Assembly (NCBI GenBank): GCA_031769625.1
Contig: JAUIMM010000016.1
Coordinates: 13,303,501-13,367,500, forward strand
DNA length: 64,000 nucleotides
Direction of reading: 5' to 3'
Origin: Taudactylus pleione
Taxonomy: Eukaryota; Chordata; Amphibia; Anura; Myobatrachidae
In this document: positions 33,441 through 44,379 of the stretch, one piece after another
How positions within the stretch are numbered: position 1 is the stretch's first letter
How the letters are laid out: each line of letters begins with the position of its first letter
The notes under the pieces: model-generated
What the model was told of the DNA's origin: nothing
Databases searched by the model: none
The model's input: only the letters and a program-made list of their open reading frames with translations
Translations under genes and position numbers: made by a program

Positions 33441-35554
33441 AATTAGTGCACCCAAGATGGCTGCCTCACCATGTGCAATATTGTAAAGTGAATTATTAAA
33501 TAAAGTACATAATTATTAAGAATTAAATAAAATGTGTGCTCTTTTGGCCTGATGCTGAGTTGAACATAAATTGGACCTACATGAGTGTTCCTGCATTGTG
33601 TGCATGAAATAACGCGTATGTGCACACCTGTGCAGCGGTTCTTTGTGCTGCATCCAACCCCTATCCATATGCTTAACTTGATACACATCATAATCACCTG
33701 TGCACAACTGTATCAGCCAATACTGTACTTTGTGTATATGATACACCAAGTGTATTACACCTGGGGCCAAATTTAATAGGGTGTGAGTTTTTTTGCATAT
33801 ATGGAATCGCACCCTCTCGCGCCTTTAAAAGTTGCGAGCATGACTCTGAATTCGCGTATGTAATAGGTAACAATATTTCAGCTACCTACGCAGTTCACAT
33901 GCGATGTGTTGCGATGAAACTCACAGGAAAAGGCGTGAATTTTAGACCAACCGGAATGCGATTTGCATTTCTCCAAGCATACTGACACAAACAGATGCAC
34001 CCATTGGCAGGGCAAAGTTCCATGGACTTAGGCAATATTTTGTACTTTGATAGGGAGAAAGGAGCTGGATGCATGAAAGGAGACCATGGCAGGCAGGAGA
34101 GCTGGGGGAGCTCAGCAGAGGCTGGAGGAGGAGGATGATCAGAAGATGATTGTCAGACAGAGTCACAGTCAGGAGGAGGAGGAGGATCAGTAGGTGTTTG
34201 TCAGGCAGAGTCACAGTCAGGAGGAGGCATCTTTGTCTGACCAGGAAGTGCAGGAGGAGGATGATGATGACACAAAGGTGGAGGAGTAAAATGAAGATGA
34301 GGGGGAAGATGAAGAGGAGGAGGTGGAGGAGGCTGAGTCTGCTGGTCCTTTGCCTGGAAAGACACGCTGTGGGCGCAATAATCGCTTCAACTATGAAGAA
34401 AATTCTGCACTGGTACATGCTATGGTACAAGTGTTCACACATCTCCTAAGAGAACGCGCACACTGTACCCCCCTGGCCAGAAAGAAACAAATGTGGCTTG
34501 GCATCACAGATGCTGTTTATGCTGTCAGTAGCTGCAAACGTGACACTTACAATGTGAAAAAGTGTTTAAACGATATCAAATTTGTGTTAAAGTGCAAAAT
34601 GGCGGATGAAGTGAAGCAGTCCCACAAGACCGGTGATGGCCATCACTTCCCCATACACTACACATCTTATGAACAAGAGCTCAAACAAATCATTCCCCCA
34701 GAGACCCTACCTGTGATTCATATTGAGGATACAGACAGACCTCCAAACCTCCAAATTAGGGGTGTGCACCGGCCACTTTTCGTGTTTTGTGTTTTGGTTT
34801 TGGATCTGGATCTTTCTTCGTGTTTTGGATCTGGATTGGTTTTGCCAAAACCACCCTTCCGTGTTTTGGGTTCTGGGTTTTGTGTTTTGGATCTGTATTT
34901 TTTTGAAAAAAAGCATAAAAACAGCTAAAATCACAGAGAATTTGTAGGTTTTTCTGCTCCTATGCTATTATTAACCTCAATAACCTTAATTTCCACTCAT
35001 TTCCAGTCTATTCTGAATACCTCACACCTCACAATAGTGTTTTTATGTCCAAAAGGTTGCACCGAGGTAGCTGGATGACTATGCTAAGCGACACGAGTGG
35101 GCGGCACAAACACGTGACCCATCTAGGCGTGAAACTGCAGTGGCAGACAGGATGGCATTGAAAAACTAGGCCCCAAACTGTACATAATGCAAAGAAAAAA
35201 AAGAGGTGCAAGATGGAATTGTCCTTGGGCCCTCCCACCCACCCTTATGTTGTATAAACAGGACATGCACACTTTAACAAACCAATCATTTCAGCGCCAG
35301 GGTCTGCCACACAACTGTGGCTGAAATGATTGGTTCGTTTGGGCCCCCACAAAACAAGCTGGCAATTAATCTGTCCCTGCACAAACTGGCTCTACGGAGG
35401 CAAGAAGTCGTCCTCATCCTCCTCATCCACAGATTCCTCACCCTCTTCAGTGTTATGTACATCCTCATCCTCACAGAGTATTAATTCGTCCCTGCTGGAA
35501 CCACAGGTCCCTCTGTACGTTCTGGAGGCTGGTCTCCCTGGAAGAGTTGATAAT

Positions 35555-37251
35555 TCATTTTATGAACATCATCTTCTCCACATTTTGTGGAAGCAACCTC
35601 CTACGCCTTTCGCTAACAAGGTTCCCGGCTGCACTAAACACTCTTTCGGAGTACACACTGGAGGGGGGGCAACTCAGGTAAAATAGAGCCAGTTTGTACA
35701 GGGACCTCCAAATTGCTTCTTTTTCCTGCCAGTACAGGTACGGACTGTCTGACATGCCTACTTGGATGCTGTCACCGATGTAATCCTTTAACAGACAGAC
35801 GCACGCTTGTCGCTGCTGCTTTGAAGATTCAAGTGCGGCTACAGCCCACACAATTCACAAAGACAGAAAAAAATAAAGAATATTTTTATTGTTTGTGGAG
35901 CACACTTTGAGGGTTACACCACCCTCTAACAGACAGACGCACGCTTGTCGCTGCTGCTTTGAGGATGCAAGTGCGGCTACAGCCCACACAATTCACAAAG
36001 ACAGAAAAAAGAAGAAGAATATTTTTATTCTTTGTGTAGCACACTTTGAGGGTGTCACCACCCTTTAACAGACAGACGCACGCTTGTCGCTGCTGCTTTA
36101 AGGATGCAGGTGCGGCTACAGCCCACACAATTCACAAAGACAGAAAAAAGAAGAATATTTTTATTGTTTGTGTAGCACACTTTGAGGGTGTCACCACCCT
36201 TTAACAGACAGACGCACGCTTGTCGCTGCTGCTTTGAGGATGCAAGTGCGGCTACATCGCACACAAGTCACAAACACATAAAAAAAATAGTTTTTTATTT
36301 TTTGGAGCACTTCGTGAGTTACACCACCCTTTAACAGACAGACGCACGCTTGTCGCTGCTGCTTTAAGGATGCAGGTGCGGCTACAGCCCACACAATTCA
36401 CAAAGACAGAAAAAAGAAGAAGAATATTTTTATTGTTTGTGTAGCACACTTTGAGGGTGTCACCACCCTTTAACAGACAGACGCACGCTTGTCGCTGCTG
36501 CTTTGAGGATGCAAGTGTGGCTACATCGCACACAAGTCACAAACACATAAAAAAAATTTTTTTGATTTTTTGGAGCACTTTGAGAGTTACAACACCCTTT
36601 AACAGACAGACGCACGCTTGTCGCTGCTGCTTTGAGGATGCAAGTGCGGCTACAGCCCACACAATTCACAAAGACAGAAAAAAAAAGAACAATATTTTAA
36701 TTGTTTGTGTAGCACACTTTGAGGGTGTCACCACCCTTTAACAGACAGACGCACGCTTGTCGCTGCTGCTTTAAGGATGCAGGTGCGGCTACAGCCCACA
36801 CATTTCACAAAGACAGAAAAAAAAAGAACAATATTTTAATTGTTTGTGTAGCACACTTTGAGGGTGTCACCACCCTTTAACAGACAGACGCACGCTTGTC
36901 GCTGCTGCTTTGAGGATGCAGGTGGAATCTAGACGGGATTTGGAACCGAGGACACACTACCTCCATCAATTGTCTAAATCCCACTGCACTAATGTCGGAT
37001 ACCGGACGCACGTCTAACACCAACATAGCAGTCAAGGCCTCAGTTATACGTTTTGCTTCAGGATGACTGCTGTCGTACTTCATCCTCATCGCTAGGGACT
37101 GTTGGAGGGTCAATTGTTTAGTAAAAGAAGTGATGTTCCTACTTCCTCTCTGGGATGATGAACAACTCCCAGCAGCAGCAACAGCACTAGTAGGAAGTGG
37201 TTCTTGATCTTTCCCTATTTTATTTTTATCAGAGAAAGTTTGGTCCTCCAT
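35555..37251 (-). pseudogene. hAT transposase remnant (N-terminal part and dimerisation domain)
   Basis: 36930-37251 encodes a Ser-rich leader and the block QQSLAMRMKYDSSHPEAK, then LVLDVRPVSDISAVGFRQL and CPRFQIPSR, as found ahead of the catalytic domain of ZBED/hAT transposases. 35555-35851 encodes the C-terminal hAT dimerisation domain with LALFYLSCPPSSVYSERVFS, AAGNLVSERRRRLLP and NVEKMMFIK. The BED zinc finger and almost the whole RNase H-like catalytic core are missing; in their place the upstream piece runs straight into repeat units. Thus inactive by itself. Confidence 0.85.
35788..36930. repeat. ~137-bp tandem array, 9 units, inside the hAT element
   Basis: Nine units share ACAGACAGACGCACGCTTGT, then CGCTGCTGCTTTGAGGATG, then CACACAATTCACAAAGACAG and an A/T-rich run, at roughly 128-141-bp spacing. 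The first and last units overlap the two transposase fragments, so the array was seeded by transposase sequence. Units 5 and 7 (36245-36300, 36520-36590) share a variant spacer (CATCGCACACAAGTCACAAAC), suggesting higher-order duplication. Confidence 0.92.
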
Positions 37252-37329
37252 TTATGTTATATTGATATATATACGTGCGGCTAAAGCGCACACAAACACA
37301 GAAAATATTTTTTTATTTTTGCTGGAGAG

Positions 37330-38270
37330 TAGTGCACTTTGTGGGTTACACCACCCTTTAAGAAATGAGCCAGCCGGCTCTTTACTTATGGGACACAGGC
37401 GCACGCTTGGCGCTGCTCCTTTGTTGATGCATGTGCAGCCACAGTGCACACAAGTCACAAACACAGAAAATATATATTTTTTTGGTTTGGAGTGTACTTT
37501 GGGGGTTACAGAACCCTTTAACGGTCAAGCCAGCCGGCCCTTTACTTATGACACAGGCGCACGCTTGGCACTACTTTGTTGATGCACGTGCGGCTACTGC
37601 GCACACAATTCACAAACACAGAAAATAAATTTTTTTTTGGTTTGGACTGGAGTGTACTTTGGGGGTTACAGCACCCTTTAACGGTCAAGCCAGCCGGCCC
37701 TTTACTTATGACACAGGCGCACGCTTGGCACTACTTTGTTGATGCACGTGCGGCTACTGCGCACACAATTCACAAACACAGAAAATAAATTTTTTTTTGG
37801 TTTGGACTGGAGTGTACTTTGGGGGTTACAGCACCCTTTAACGGTCAAGCCAGCCGGCCCTTTACTTATGACACAGGCGCACGCTTGGCACTACTTTGTT
37901 GATGCACGTGCGGCTACTGCGCACACAATTCACAAACACAGAAAATAAATTTTTTTTTGGTTTGGACTGGAGTGTACTTTCGGGGGTTACAGCACCCTTA
38001 ACGGTCAAGCCAGCCGGCCCTTTACTTATGACACAGGCGCACGCTTGGCACTACTTTGTTGATGCACGTGCGGCTACTGCGCACACAATTCACAAACACA
38101 GAAAATAATTTTTTTTTGGTTTGGACTGGAGTGTACTTTCGGGGGTTACAGCACCCTTTAACGGTCAAGCCAGCCGGCCCTTTACTTATGACACAGGCGC
38201 ACGCTTGGCACTACTTTGTTGATGCACGTGCGGCTACTGCACACACAATTCACAAACACAGAAAATATAT
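37330..38270. repeat. 160-bp tandem array, about 6 units, inside the hAT element
   Basis: Units carry CAAGCCAGCCGGCCCTTTAC, GCGCACGCTTGGCACTAC and ATTCACAAACACAGAAAA; the middle units are nearly identical at exactly 160-bp spacing. The unit is a diverged relative of the 137-bp unit of the neighbouring array (shared CGCACGCTTG, TGCGGCTAC and CACACAATTCACAAA). Confidence 0.92.
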
Positions 38271-38613
38271 TATTTTTTTAGCACTTGGGGGGAGCACCCC
38301 TGATGGACAGAGCACCCCCTGGACAACACTACAGCACCTCTTTAGGACTGGGACACTGCACAGGACTTTGGAGTGGACACAGCCCCTATGGAGAACTGAC
38401 TGCACAACACAGTCCAGCCAGCCCCTATGGACTTTGAAGTAGTGGACACAGCCCCTATTAACAACAGCAGCACAGCACAACACAGCCAGCCCCTATGGAC
38501 TTTGAAGTAGTGGACAACAGCAGCACTACACTACACTACACTACACAGCCCTAACTCCCACCCTCCCTCTTCACTGTCCACAGCCGAGTGAGAAAATGGC
38601 GCCGACGTGGGTA

Positions 38614-38624
38614 CCTTATATAGG
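38614..38624 (-). promoter_or_regulatory. TATA box of the hAT element
   Basis: CCTATATAAGG on the minus strand, about 160 bp inside the right terminus and upstream of the transposase remnant. Directly inside it lies the GC-rich GGCGCCATTTTC leader. The position fits the promoter of a minus-strand transposase gene. Confidence 0.55.
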
Positions 38625-38790
38625 ATCCAAAACCCGCGAGACTCGGAAGGCGGGATGATGACGTTTTGCCTCGATTTCACATCCGAGTCAGGCGGGAAAA
38701 GTCGAGCATGACTCGGATCGGACTCGGATCGGGGGGGCTCGGGGGGGTTCGGATTTCAGAAATCCGAACACGCTCACCCCTACTCCAAAT

Positions 38791-39071
38791 GCATATTGGT
38801 GAGTAACATAACAATACTCAGATTACTTAGTACATGCATGGTTTTATTTGCTGTTTGTAATGCTCTATTCCTGTAAAATAATCTGCTGCTGTAGAACAGC
38901 ACATACCAGTAAGCTGTGACATAGATTGCACTGAGTACAAATGTTAGAATGTTTGGCCATGCTGGGATGTGTTGTGCTACAGCACTTTTTTTTATAATTT
39001 TATTTCAATTGTAAACAATAATGTTAGTAAGTCTAAATAGTTTCTAACTTAGTATTATTATGTTTGTGAGC
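38791..39071. other. Harbinger B interior between two nested elements
   Basis: After the 8 bases of Myb-like exon 1 and its GTGAGT donor this is presumably intron of the family B Myb gene. It is AT-rich and non-coding. Confidence 0.45.
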
Positions 39072-39748
39072 TTAGGCCCTCATTCAGACCCACTCGCAAG
39101 CGGGCGCACGTACGTTAGGCGTACGTACAAAAATATTTAAATTCAATGGCTCGCTCGTATTTTCGTGCGCATCTAAAATTCCACCCTAAACTCTGACGAC
39201 CCCTCCTCTAACTAACGAGCGTACGAAATAGCGAGCGTACATCCCCGAAATGGCTTGAAAGGAACGCACGCACAAGTATAAACAGGAAGTGGCCTTGTCA
39301 GATGTCGATTACCTGCTCCTTTATTCTGCCTACCTCCATCAATCGTATCATGCCAATCAATGTATCAATTAGCTTAATTGTTTGTTTTTTTTCAACACAA
39401 TGCAAGAAACTTTACTCTTGTCCGTGTTTGTGTTTACCCGCAGAATACGTACGGATGAAACATTCGCTTTTATTGTTCAAAAAACATGTGAACCACAATT
39501 AAACAATTGTACTATTGCTGTGGATCCCCGCATATTTCCCTGGGTTCATTTCTTTATTTAAATTTGCTTACGCATGTCACTGCATCAAGCCTATCATAAC
39601 TCTCCAGAGATTTCTGGCCCTGTCGAACACATGACTCATACACTAACCAATAAAATTGCTCCTGTTAATTTCCAAAATACATTAGCCAATCAGAAAATTT
39701 TTACACACTTTATCAAAAATGATTTTTAAGAAAAACACCATTGCCATC

Positions 39749-41353
39749 ATGAGAGCCTCCGCATTCACCAGGCGCGAGCTGCTGGTGCTTACGGAGGTCA
39801 TGGATCGCCGGATCACCAGCCAACCTCAACCCATGACCAACCGGCAGAAGCGCTCCGCGTATTCGGAGGCACGGTCCCGCCTGCGGTCCTTCGGCTCACG
39901 CCGCAACATCGGGCAGCTGGAGCGCAGGTGGTCCGACCTGCAACGGCGAACGCCCCGCTTGCTGGCATGCTTTCGCATGGAGATCCAGGAAAGTAATGGT
40001 GCGTACACACTGGGCGATTAAAGTGGACGACTGAACGATAACGATATCGTTATCGTTCAGTCGTCCACTTTATCGTCCATTTTTAACACAAAAAAGATGA
40101 ACGATGACGACGACGCGCGTTCCCGCGGGTCGTTCGTCATCCTCGTTCATCGGGCTGACATGCAGGCCAACCTGACGACCTCGTCAGGTTGCTGCATGTC
40201 AGGGAATGGGTGAGAGAGCCCGGCGCTGAACGATATCGCTAATGATATCGTTCAGCGGCTGTGCTCAATGTCATGAACGACATTGAGCACAGCCTGCCGG
40301 GGACACACTAGACGATATCGCTCAGGGAGCATATCGTCTAGTGTGTATGCACCTTAAGTGTTATGTATTGTGGTTTTAATGTTTGTGTTTGTGGGTCAAA
40401 CTGCGTGTGCATGTTTTCCTGTCTGTCCTATTTATTATTTGTACTCATATCTGCATGTGCATGTTTTCCTGTCTGTCCTATTTATTATTTGTACTCATAT
40501 CTGTGTGTGCATGTTTTCCCTCTATTTCTGATTTATTCATTCTACTGCTATTTGGCTTATTTGTTGGTTTTTTTTTTTTTTTTAGTTTTGTTGCCCGGAT
40601 TTGTCCATAAACTAACCGCAATTTCTTTGTCATATTTTAGGGGGACAGCCAAGACTCCGCCGTCACCGTCCGTCCAGACGGCGTTCCCGGCCACTATCCC
40701 CAACCCCCAGCCAACACTCCACCCCAAATCTTTCCCCTATTCCCCACTCCTCCCCATCCTTCCCAGACCCTCTCCCGGAAATGTCGGGCCTCCTTCCCCT
40801 CCGTCCCACTTCCCCCTCTCCTCCACCCACCCCTCTTCCAATTACCCCCTCCCCGGAGTCCATCATAACTCCTCCCCATTCTTTGGGGAATGACGGATCC
40901 TCCGAGGAGGATCATGGAGGTATTTCCGGAGCTCCCGTTTTGGCTCCCGGTATGTTTTTTTTTTTTTAAAGCACAAACTGTTTGTATGTAATCATGTGTC
41001 GTGCCTTTCTTCGTGTTTTTGTGGCTTGACTTTTGGTGATTTTGAAGGTTTGCCTTTACCTCTTCCTGGTGATTTCAACATACACATATCATACCTGTGG
41101 GAATTTGTACCTAGGCCTTGTATTTTTGCCAGCCCCCCCTTTTTTTTTTTTTGTTTGGGTTTAGGAGTGATTTGGTTGTGTTTTTTTTTTTTTATGTGGA
41201 TTCCCTATTGTTGTATTAACCCACACACTTTTCTCACCCACAGAGGAACAGAGGCGTCGGCAAGAGGTGGCGGATTGTGTGGGGCAGATGCGCCAACATG
41301 TCATCGGCATTCTGGTGGCCCTCGACCGGCTGTCTGGCCTCCTTCGGCAGTAG
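39749..41353 (+). CDS. Harbinger A Myb-like protein 1 (220 aa, 3 exons)
   Basis: Exons 39749-39992, 40641-40949 and 41244-41353; phases agree (1 and 1) and the last exon ends at TAG. An in-frame ATG at 39719 is an alternative start; I chose 39749 because the domain begins just after it. Residues about 5-78 form a trihelix/Myb-like domain: FTRRELLVLTEVMDRR, RQKRSAYSEARSRLRSFG, then IGQLERRWSDLQRRTP with the aromatic-basic third helix. An Arg-rich patch, a long Pro/Ser-rich linker and a C-terminal amphipathic helix (VGQMRQHVIGILVALDRL) follow. Inferred role: DNA-binding or nuclear-import partner of the transposase. A MITE in intron 1 damages the first splice donor. Poly(A) signal 27 nt after the stop. 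Confidence 0.75.
39997..40354. mobile_element. Hairpin-rich MITE in the splice donor of Myb-like 1, TAA duplication
   Basis: 358 bp with ends (A/T)GGTGC(A/G)TACACACT in inverted orientation and TAA on both sides (39994-39996, 40355-40357). It contains a perfect palindrome without spacer at 40019-40072 (two 27-bp arms; core AACGATATCGTT) and several further hairpins (around 40150-40200, 40225-40260 and 40255-40295). Non-coding, Harbinger-type by duplication length. Confidence 0.88.
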
Positions 41354-41379
41354 TTTTTTTATTTTTGTTATATTTTCAA

Positions 41380-41385
41380 AATAAA
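41380..41385 (+). terminator. Poly(A) signal of Myb-like 1
   Basis: AATAAA, 27 nt after the stop codon of Myb-like 1, with T-rich sequence before it. Confidence 0.7.
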
Positions 41386-41822
41386 TTTATTAAGACAAAT
41401 ATACGTTGTGGCTCATTTTTAAAATACAAAACCAAGATAGTTTAGCATGACATAAGTAGACTGTTCCTGCAAGGATTTCCCTTTTTTAAAAGTTAGATTG
41501 TGTTTTGTCTTTGTATGTCAAACAGACACAAGAAACACATAACAGTAACAATGTCATTTCCCTTTTTGGGTGTAGTGTCAATTACATATTTCTACATTTT
41601 ACAGGTTCCTAGTTGGTGCGCAAGCTGCTTAGGCCAATCTTACAAATCCCAAGGTTGGGCCAGGCTTCCTTTTGGTGTGGGTTGGGAAGCTGAAAACATA
41701 TTTCAGTTTAGCTCAACTGGCGTCAGTACTGGTTTACCCCTTAGTCAAATGTAACTTGTGTTAACCTGGTTACACTTGCTGTTAACGTCCCAAAAAAGGA
41801 AGACCATTTCACTCTCCAAACA

Positions 41823-41828
41823 TTTATT
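41823..41828 (-). terminator. Poly(A) signal of the transposase gene
   Basis: AATAAA on the minus strand, about 350 nt beyond the stop. It faces the Myb-like 1 signal at 41380, so the two convergent genes keep separate 3' ends; other AATAAA matches lie at 41910-41930. Confidence 0.5.
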
Positions 41829-42177
41829 CACAACATAACAGAGAAAACAAAGTGGTCACTCCCAAAAAAAGAACACAGTGATAAATTCAAATACAACACA
41901 TACCAAGAAATAATTAAATAAAAACAAAAAATCAAGAACTGGTTGACGAAGGACCATGCCAACATGATTCCACAAACATGGCGTTGCGATATGGGTTCCA
42001 GAATATATGCCCAAAAGGACCAGATCCAGGTTTGGTAAGGGTAGCAGGAAGTAGTGAGCGTTGGAGTACCAAAGATTATGTGAACAAACAGAAGATGGTG
42101 AGAAACAAAAAACAAAATTAGATGTTCGCAAACAAACACAAACACATTAGGTATAAACACTGTAGTTTTGTTCAAAC

Positions 42178-43437
42178 TTACCTAAAAAATCTGGCCACCA
42201 CATCATCGCGTATGGCCCCCCCACATACTGACCTTCGACCAACCTCGGGGGGGCCATCCTCAGGTAAGGCATCCTCTGGCTGCATTGGGACACCACTCCT
42301 TATGGCAATGTTGTGAAATATCCCACACAGGACCACAATTTTAGACACCATATCCGGCACATACATGAGCTCGCCACCAGAGCGGTGGAGGCATCTGAAT
42401 CGGCCTTTTAAAAGGCCGATACAGCGCTCCACCACTTGCCTGGTGGCTGTAAGTGCGGAATTATATGCACTTTGTGGCCCTGGTGTGGGAGCCAAATAAG
42501 GAGTGAGCAGCCAGGACATGCAAGGGTATCCACTGTCTCCTGTGAACAAAAATAGACCACATCAGGAACACTGTGTATCAAGCTTAACATTGTTATGTAC
42601 TAAAGGTCTCCACTTACCCAGAAGCCACGCATCACCAGCTTGTAGGTTGGTTAATTTCTGCCATATCCCTGATTGCCGGATGACGAAGGAGTCATGAGCA
42701 CTTCCGGGTAATTTAGCATTCAGGGACAGGATCTGGAGGGAGGCATCACATACCACCATTACATTCAGGGAGTGATAGTGTTTACGGTTTCTAAATATTG
42801 CCTCCAGCCGTGCTGGAGGCTGAAGTGGTATGTGAGTACCATCCACAACCCCTATGATGTGTGGGAAGCCAGCTATTTCGTAAAAATTGGCCTTGGCCAC
42901 ACTAAGGGCACCCATATCCAAAGGCATTTTAATAAAATGATGGAGGTGCTTGAAAAGTGCCTCCATCACTGCCCTCAGGATCCGGGAAAAGGAGGATTGG
43001 GAGATGCCCGCCACTATTCCCACCGTTGTTTGAAACGATCCTGAGGCACAGAAATGTAACACCGCCATAAATTGCGTCAGTGGTGGTATTGCTGTTGGAC
43101 TGTCAATTTGCCGCTCAAGATCACTTTCTATTAATGAGAGAGTGTCTATGATGATTTTGGGAGGTAGACGGTAGCATCTTAAAACCTCATCATCGGGCAT
43201 TCCAAAAAGGGTGACACGTGTTCGAAATATCTGGGGCCTTGCATGCCTACGATGCCTACGCCTGGGACGAGTTTGAGGTTGGTCGTCTTCCGGGAGCAGG
43301 GCCAGAACAATTCGCCCCAGATCTACCTGAAATTCAAAGTTTACAATGTAAGGCTTTTGAGCCACCCCAAAAGTAACATAAAACAACTTAGCTTTCTGAT
43401 ACCATCCATAGCTGCTTACATGCCGGGGTATTGTCAT
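42178..43437 (-). CDS. Harbinger A transposase (DDE, 393 aa, 2 exons)
   Basis: Exon 43437-42618, intron 42617-42540 (78 nt, GTAAGT...ACAG), exon 42539-42178; the splice restores WLLGDSGYP. It has an Arg/His-rich patch (about residues 55-72), a helix-turn-helix-like region (FMAVLHFCASGSFQ, VAGISQSSFSRIL) and the DDE_Tnp_4/HARBI1-type catalytic domain: D199 in GVVDGTHIP, D249 in PGSAHDSFV and E311 in QVVERCIGLLKGRF. 393 codons is a normal length. The first ~37 residues may be intronic: an acceptor-like TTTCAG lies just before VDLGRIVLALL, so the true start could be on an upstream exon. It cuts and joins element ends, producing the 3-bp duplication. Intact catalytic triad and frame suggest recent activity. 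Confidence 0.92.
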
Positions 43438-43659
43438 GATACGTATAAACTGTCAAAAAGCCAAAAATGAGACATCAAAAATTTAGAGGGTGAATTTTTG
43501 TTTGTCAAATTGTTGCAAGCCAACACATAAAATAGGCAAAACACACATTTGGCCATCGATGAAAACGACATTGCACACCGTACGTCAAATAGGGTTCAAA
43601 TGGACCCCAAAAATGGAAAAGGGAAAAGCAAAACTGGTTTACATGATGAATAAGCCGCG

Positions 43660-43882
43660 AAAAATGCGTTAATTAGTTCGCAAATGCAAGTCACTACACC
43701 AACAGTCAAAAATGCGTTAATTAGTTCGCAAATGCAAGTCACTACACCAACAGTCAAAAATGCATTAATTAGTTCGCAAATGCAAGTCACTACACCAACA
43801 GTCAAAAATGCGTTAATTAGTTCGCAAATGCAAGTCACTACACCAACAGTCAAAAATGCGTTAATTAGTTCGCAAATGCAAG
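43660..43882. repeat. 48-bp minisatellite, 4.6 units, between divergent genes
   Basis: Four full units (43660, 43708, 43756, 43804) and a 31-bp partial unit; nearly identical except for one C/T change in unit 3. Each unit contains AATGCGTTAATTAGTTCGCA and AAGTCACTACACCAACAGTC. It lies in the 0.9-kb interval between the starts of the transposase and Myb-like 2, where a shared promoter is expected. Confidence 0.95.
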
Positions 43883-44379
43883 AAAAAGAATGGACTTACC
43901 CAACTCGAATATATAAGATTTCCAAAAAAAAGGTCTTTGGGTCCGAAAGCCAAAACAAACTAAAAAAGATGAAATTAGTGTTAAAAAAAAAATAGCTAAC
44001 CAAAAAACAGAAGAAGACACCAATTGGCCACAAATTAGACTGCACAAAACTTACCAAATCAGGAAAGGATGGGGAAAAAAGCAAAAAAATGCGAACGGAA
44101 AACCAAAACAACTGTAGCAAAACCAAACAAAAAACCAACTCTGCCAAATCCTCCAACCGCAAACAACCAAATCCAACCAACTTAACCGCCAACAATCCAA
44201 CAACCCAACCTCGACTCCACACACACCAAGCCATAAATAGTGTTTATTTTCCCGCACAAATTAAGGATGAATCATAGGGACGCACAATCAATGATGCGGC
44301 CGCAAACAAAGGACGCATGTATAAATACGTCACGAAATCACATTGAATTTCTGGTTGATTTCATTCTGGAAGCAGAGAC

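Larger units (their letters stand above)
34757..38782 (-). mobile_element. hAT element, non-autonomous, 8-bp duplication CTCCAAAT
   Basis: 4026 bp flanked by CTCCAAAT on both sides (34749-34756, 38783-38790). Ends TAGGGGTGTGC and complement TAGGGGTGAGC. Subterminal regions are full of short repeats: GTGTTTTGGATCTGG at the left, ACTCGGATCGG at the right. On the minus strand it keeps a TATA-containing start region, an N-terminal and a C-terminal piece of a hAT transposase and, between and beside them, two long tandem arrays in place of the middle of the gene. Confidence 0.93.
34086..38798 (+). pseudogene. Harbinger B Myb/SANT-like protein, exon 1, split by the hAT element
   Basis: ATG at 34086 in good context (GACCATGG). 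The N terminus is very acidic (EEEDDQ, QEEDDDD, GEDEEEEVEEAE) and carries two in-frame stops (TAG 34191, TAA 34287). A Myb/SANT-like helical domain follows: RFNYEENSALVHAMVQVF, KKQMWLGITDAVYAV and CLNDIKFVLKCKM. The frame runs to 34756, where the hAT element sits, and resumes at 38791 to reach a GTGAGT donor at 38799. In Harbingers this partner binds element DNA and brings the transposase into the nucleus. Later exons were not identified. Confidence 0.68.

Noticed and set aside
33942..34442. 166-codon minus-strand frame, Leu-rich
   Set aside because: Antisense of the acidic GAGGAGGAT-rich exon of the Harbinger B Myb-like gene; no independent support.
37576..38442. Repeated 70-128-codon plus-strand frames
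   Set aside because: Translations of the 160-bp tandem array inside the hAT element, antisense to its gene.
43660..43882. CRISPR array
   Set aside because: Units are directly contiguous with no unique spacers, and the genome is a vertebrate's; it is a minisatellite.
43596..43995. Frames with 16-residue repeats on both strands
   Set aside because: They arise because the 48-bp minisatellite is a multiple of three; no start context, and the interval is between two gene starts.
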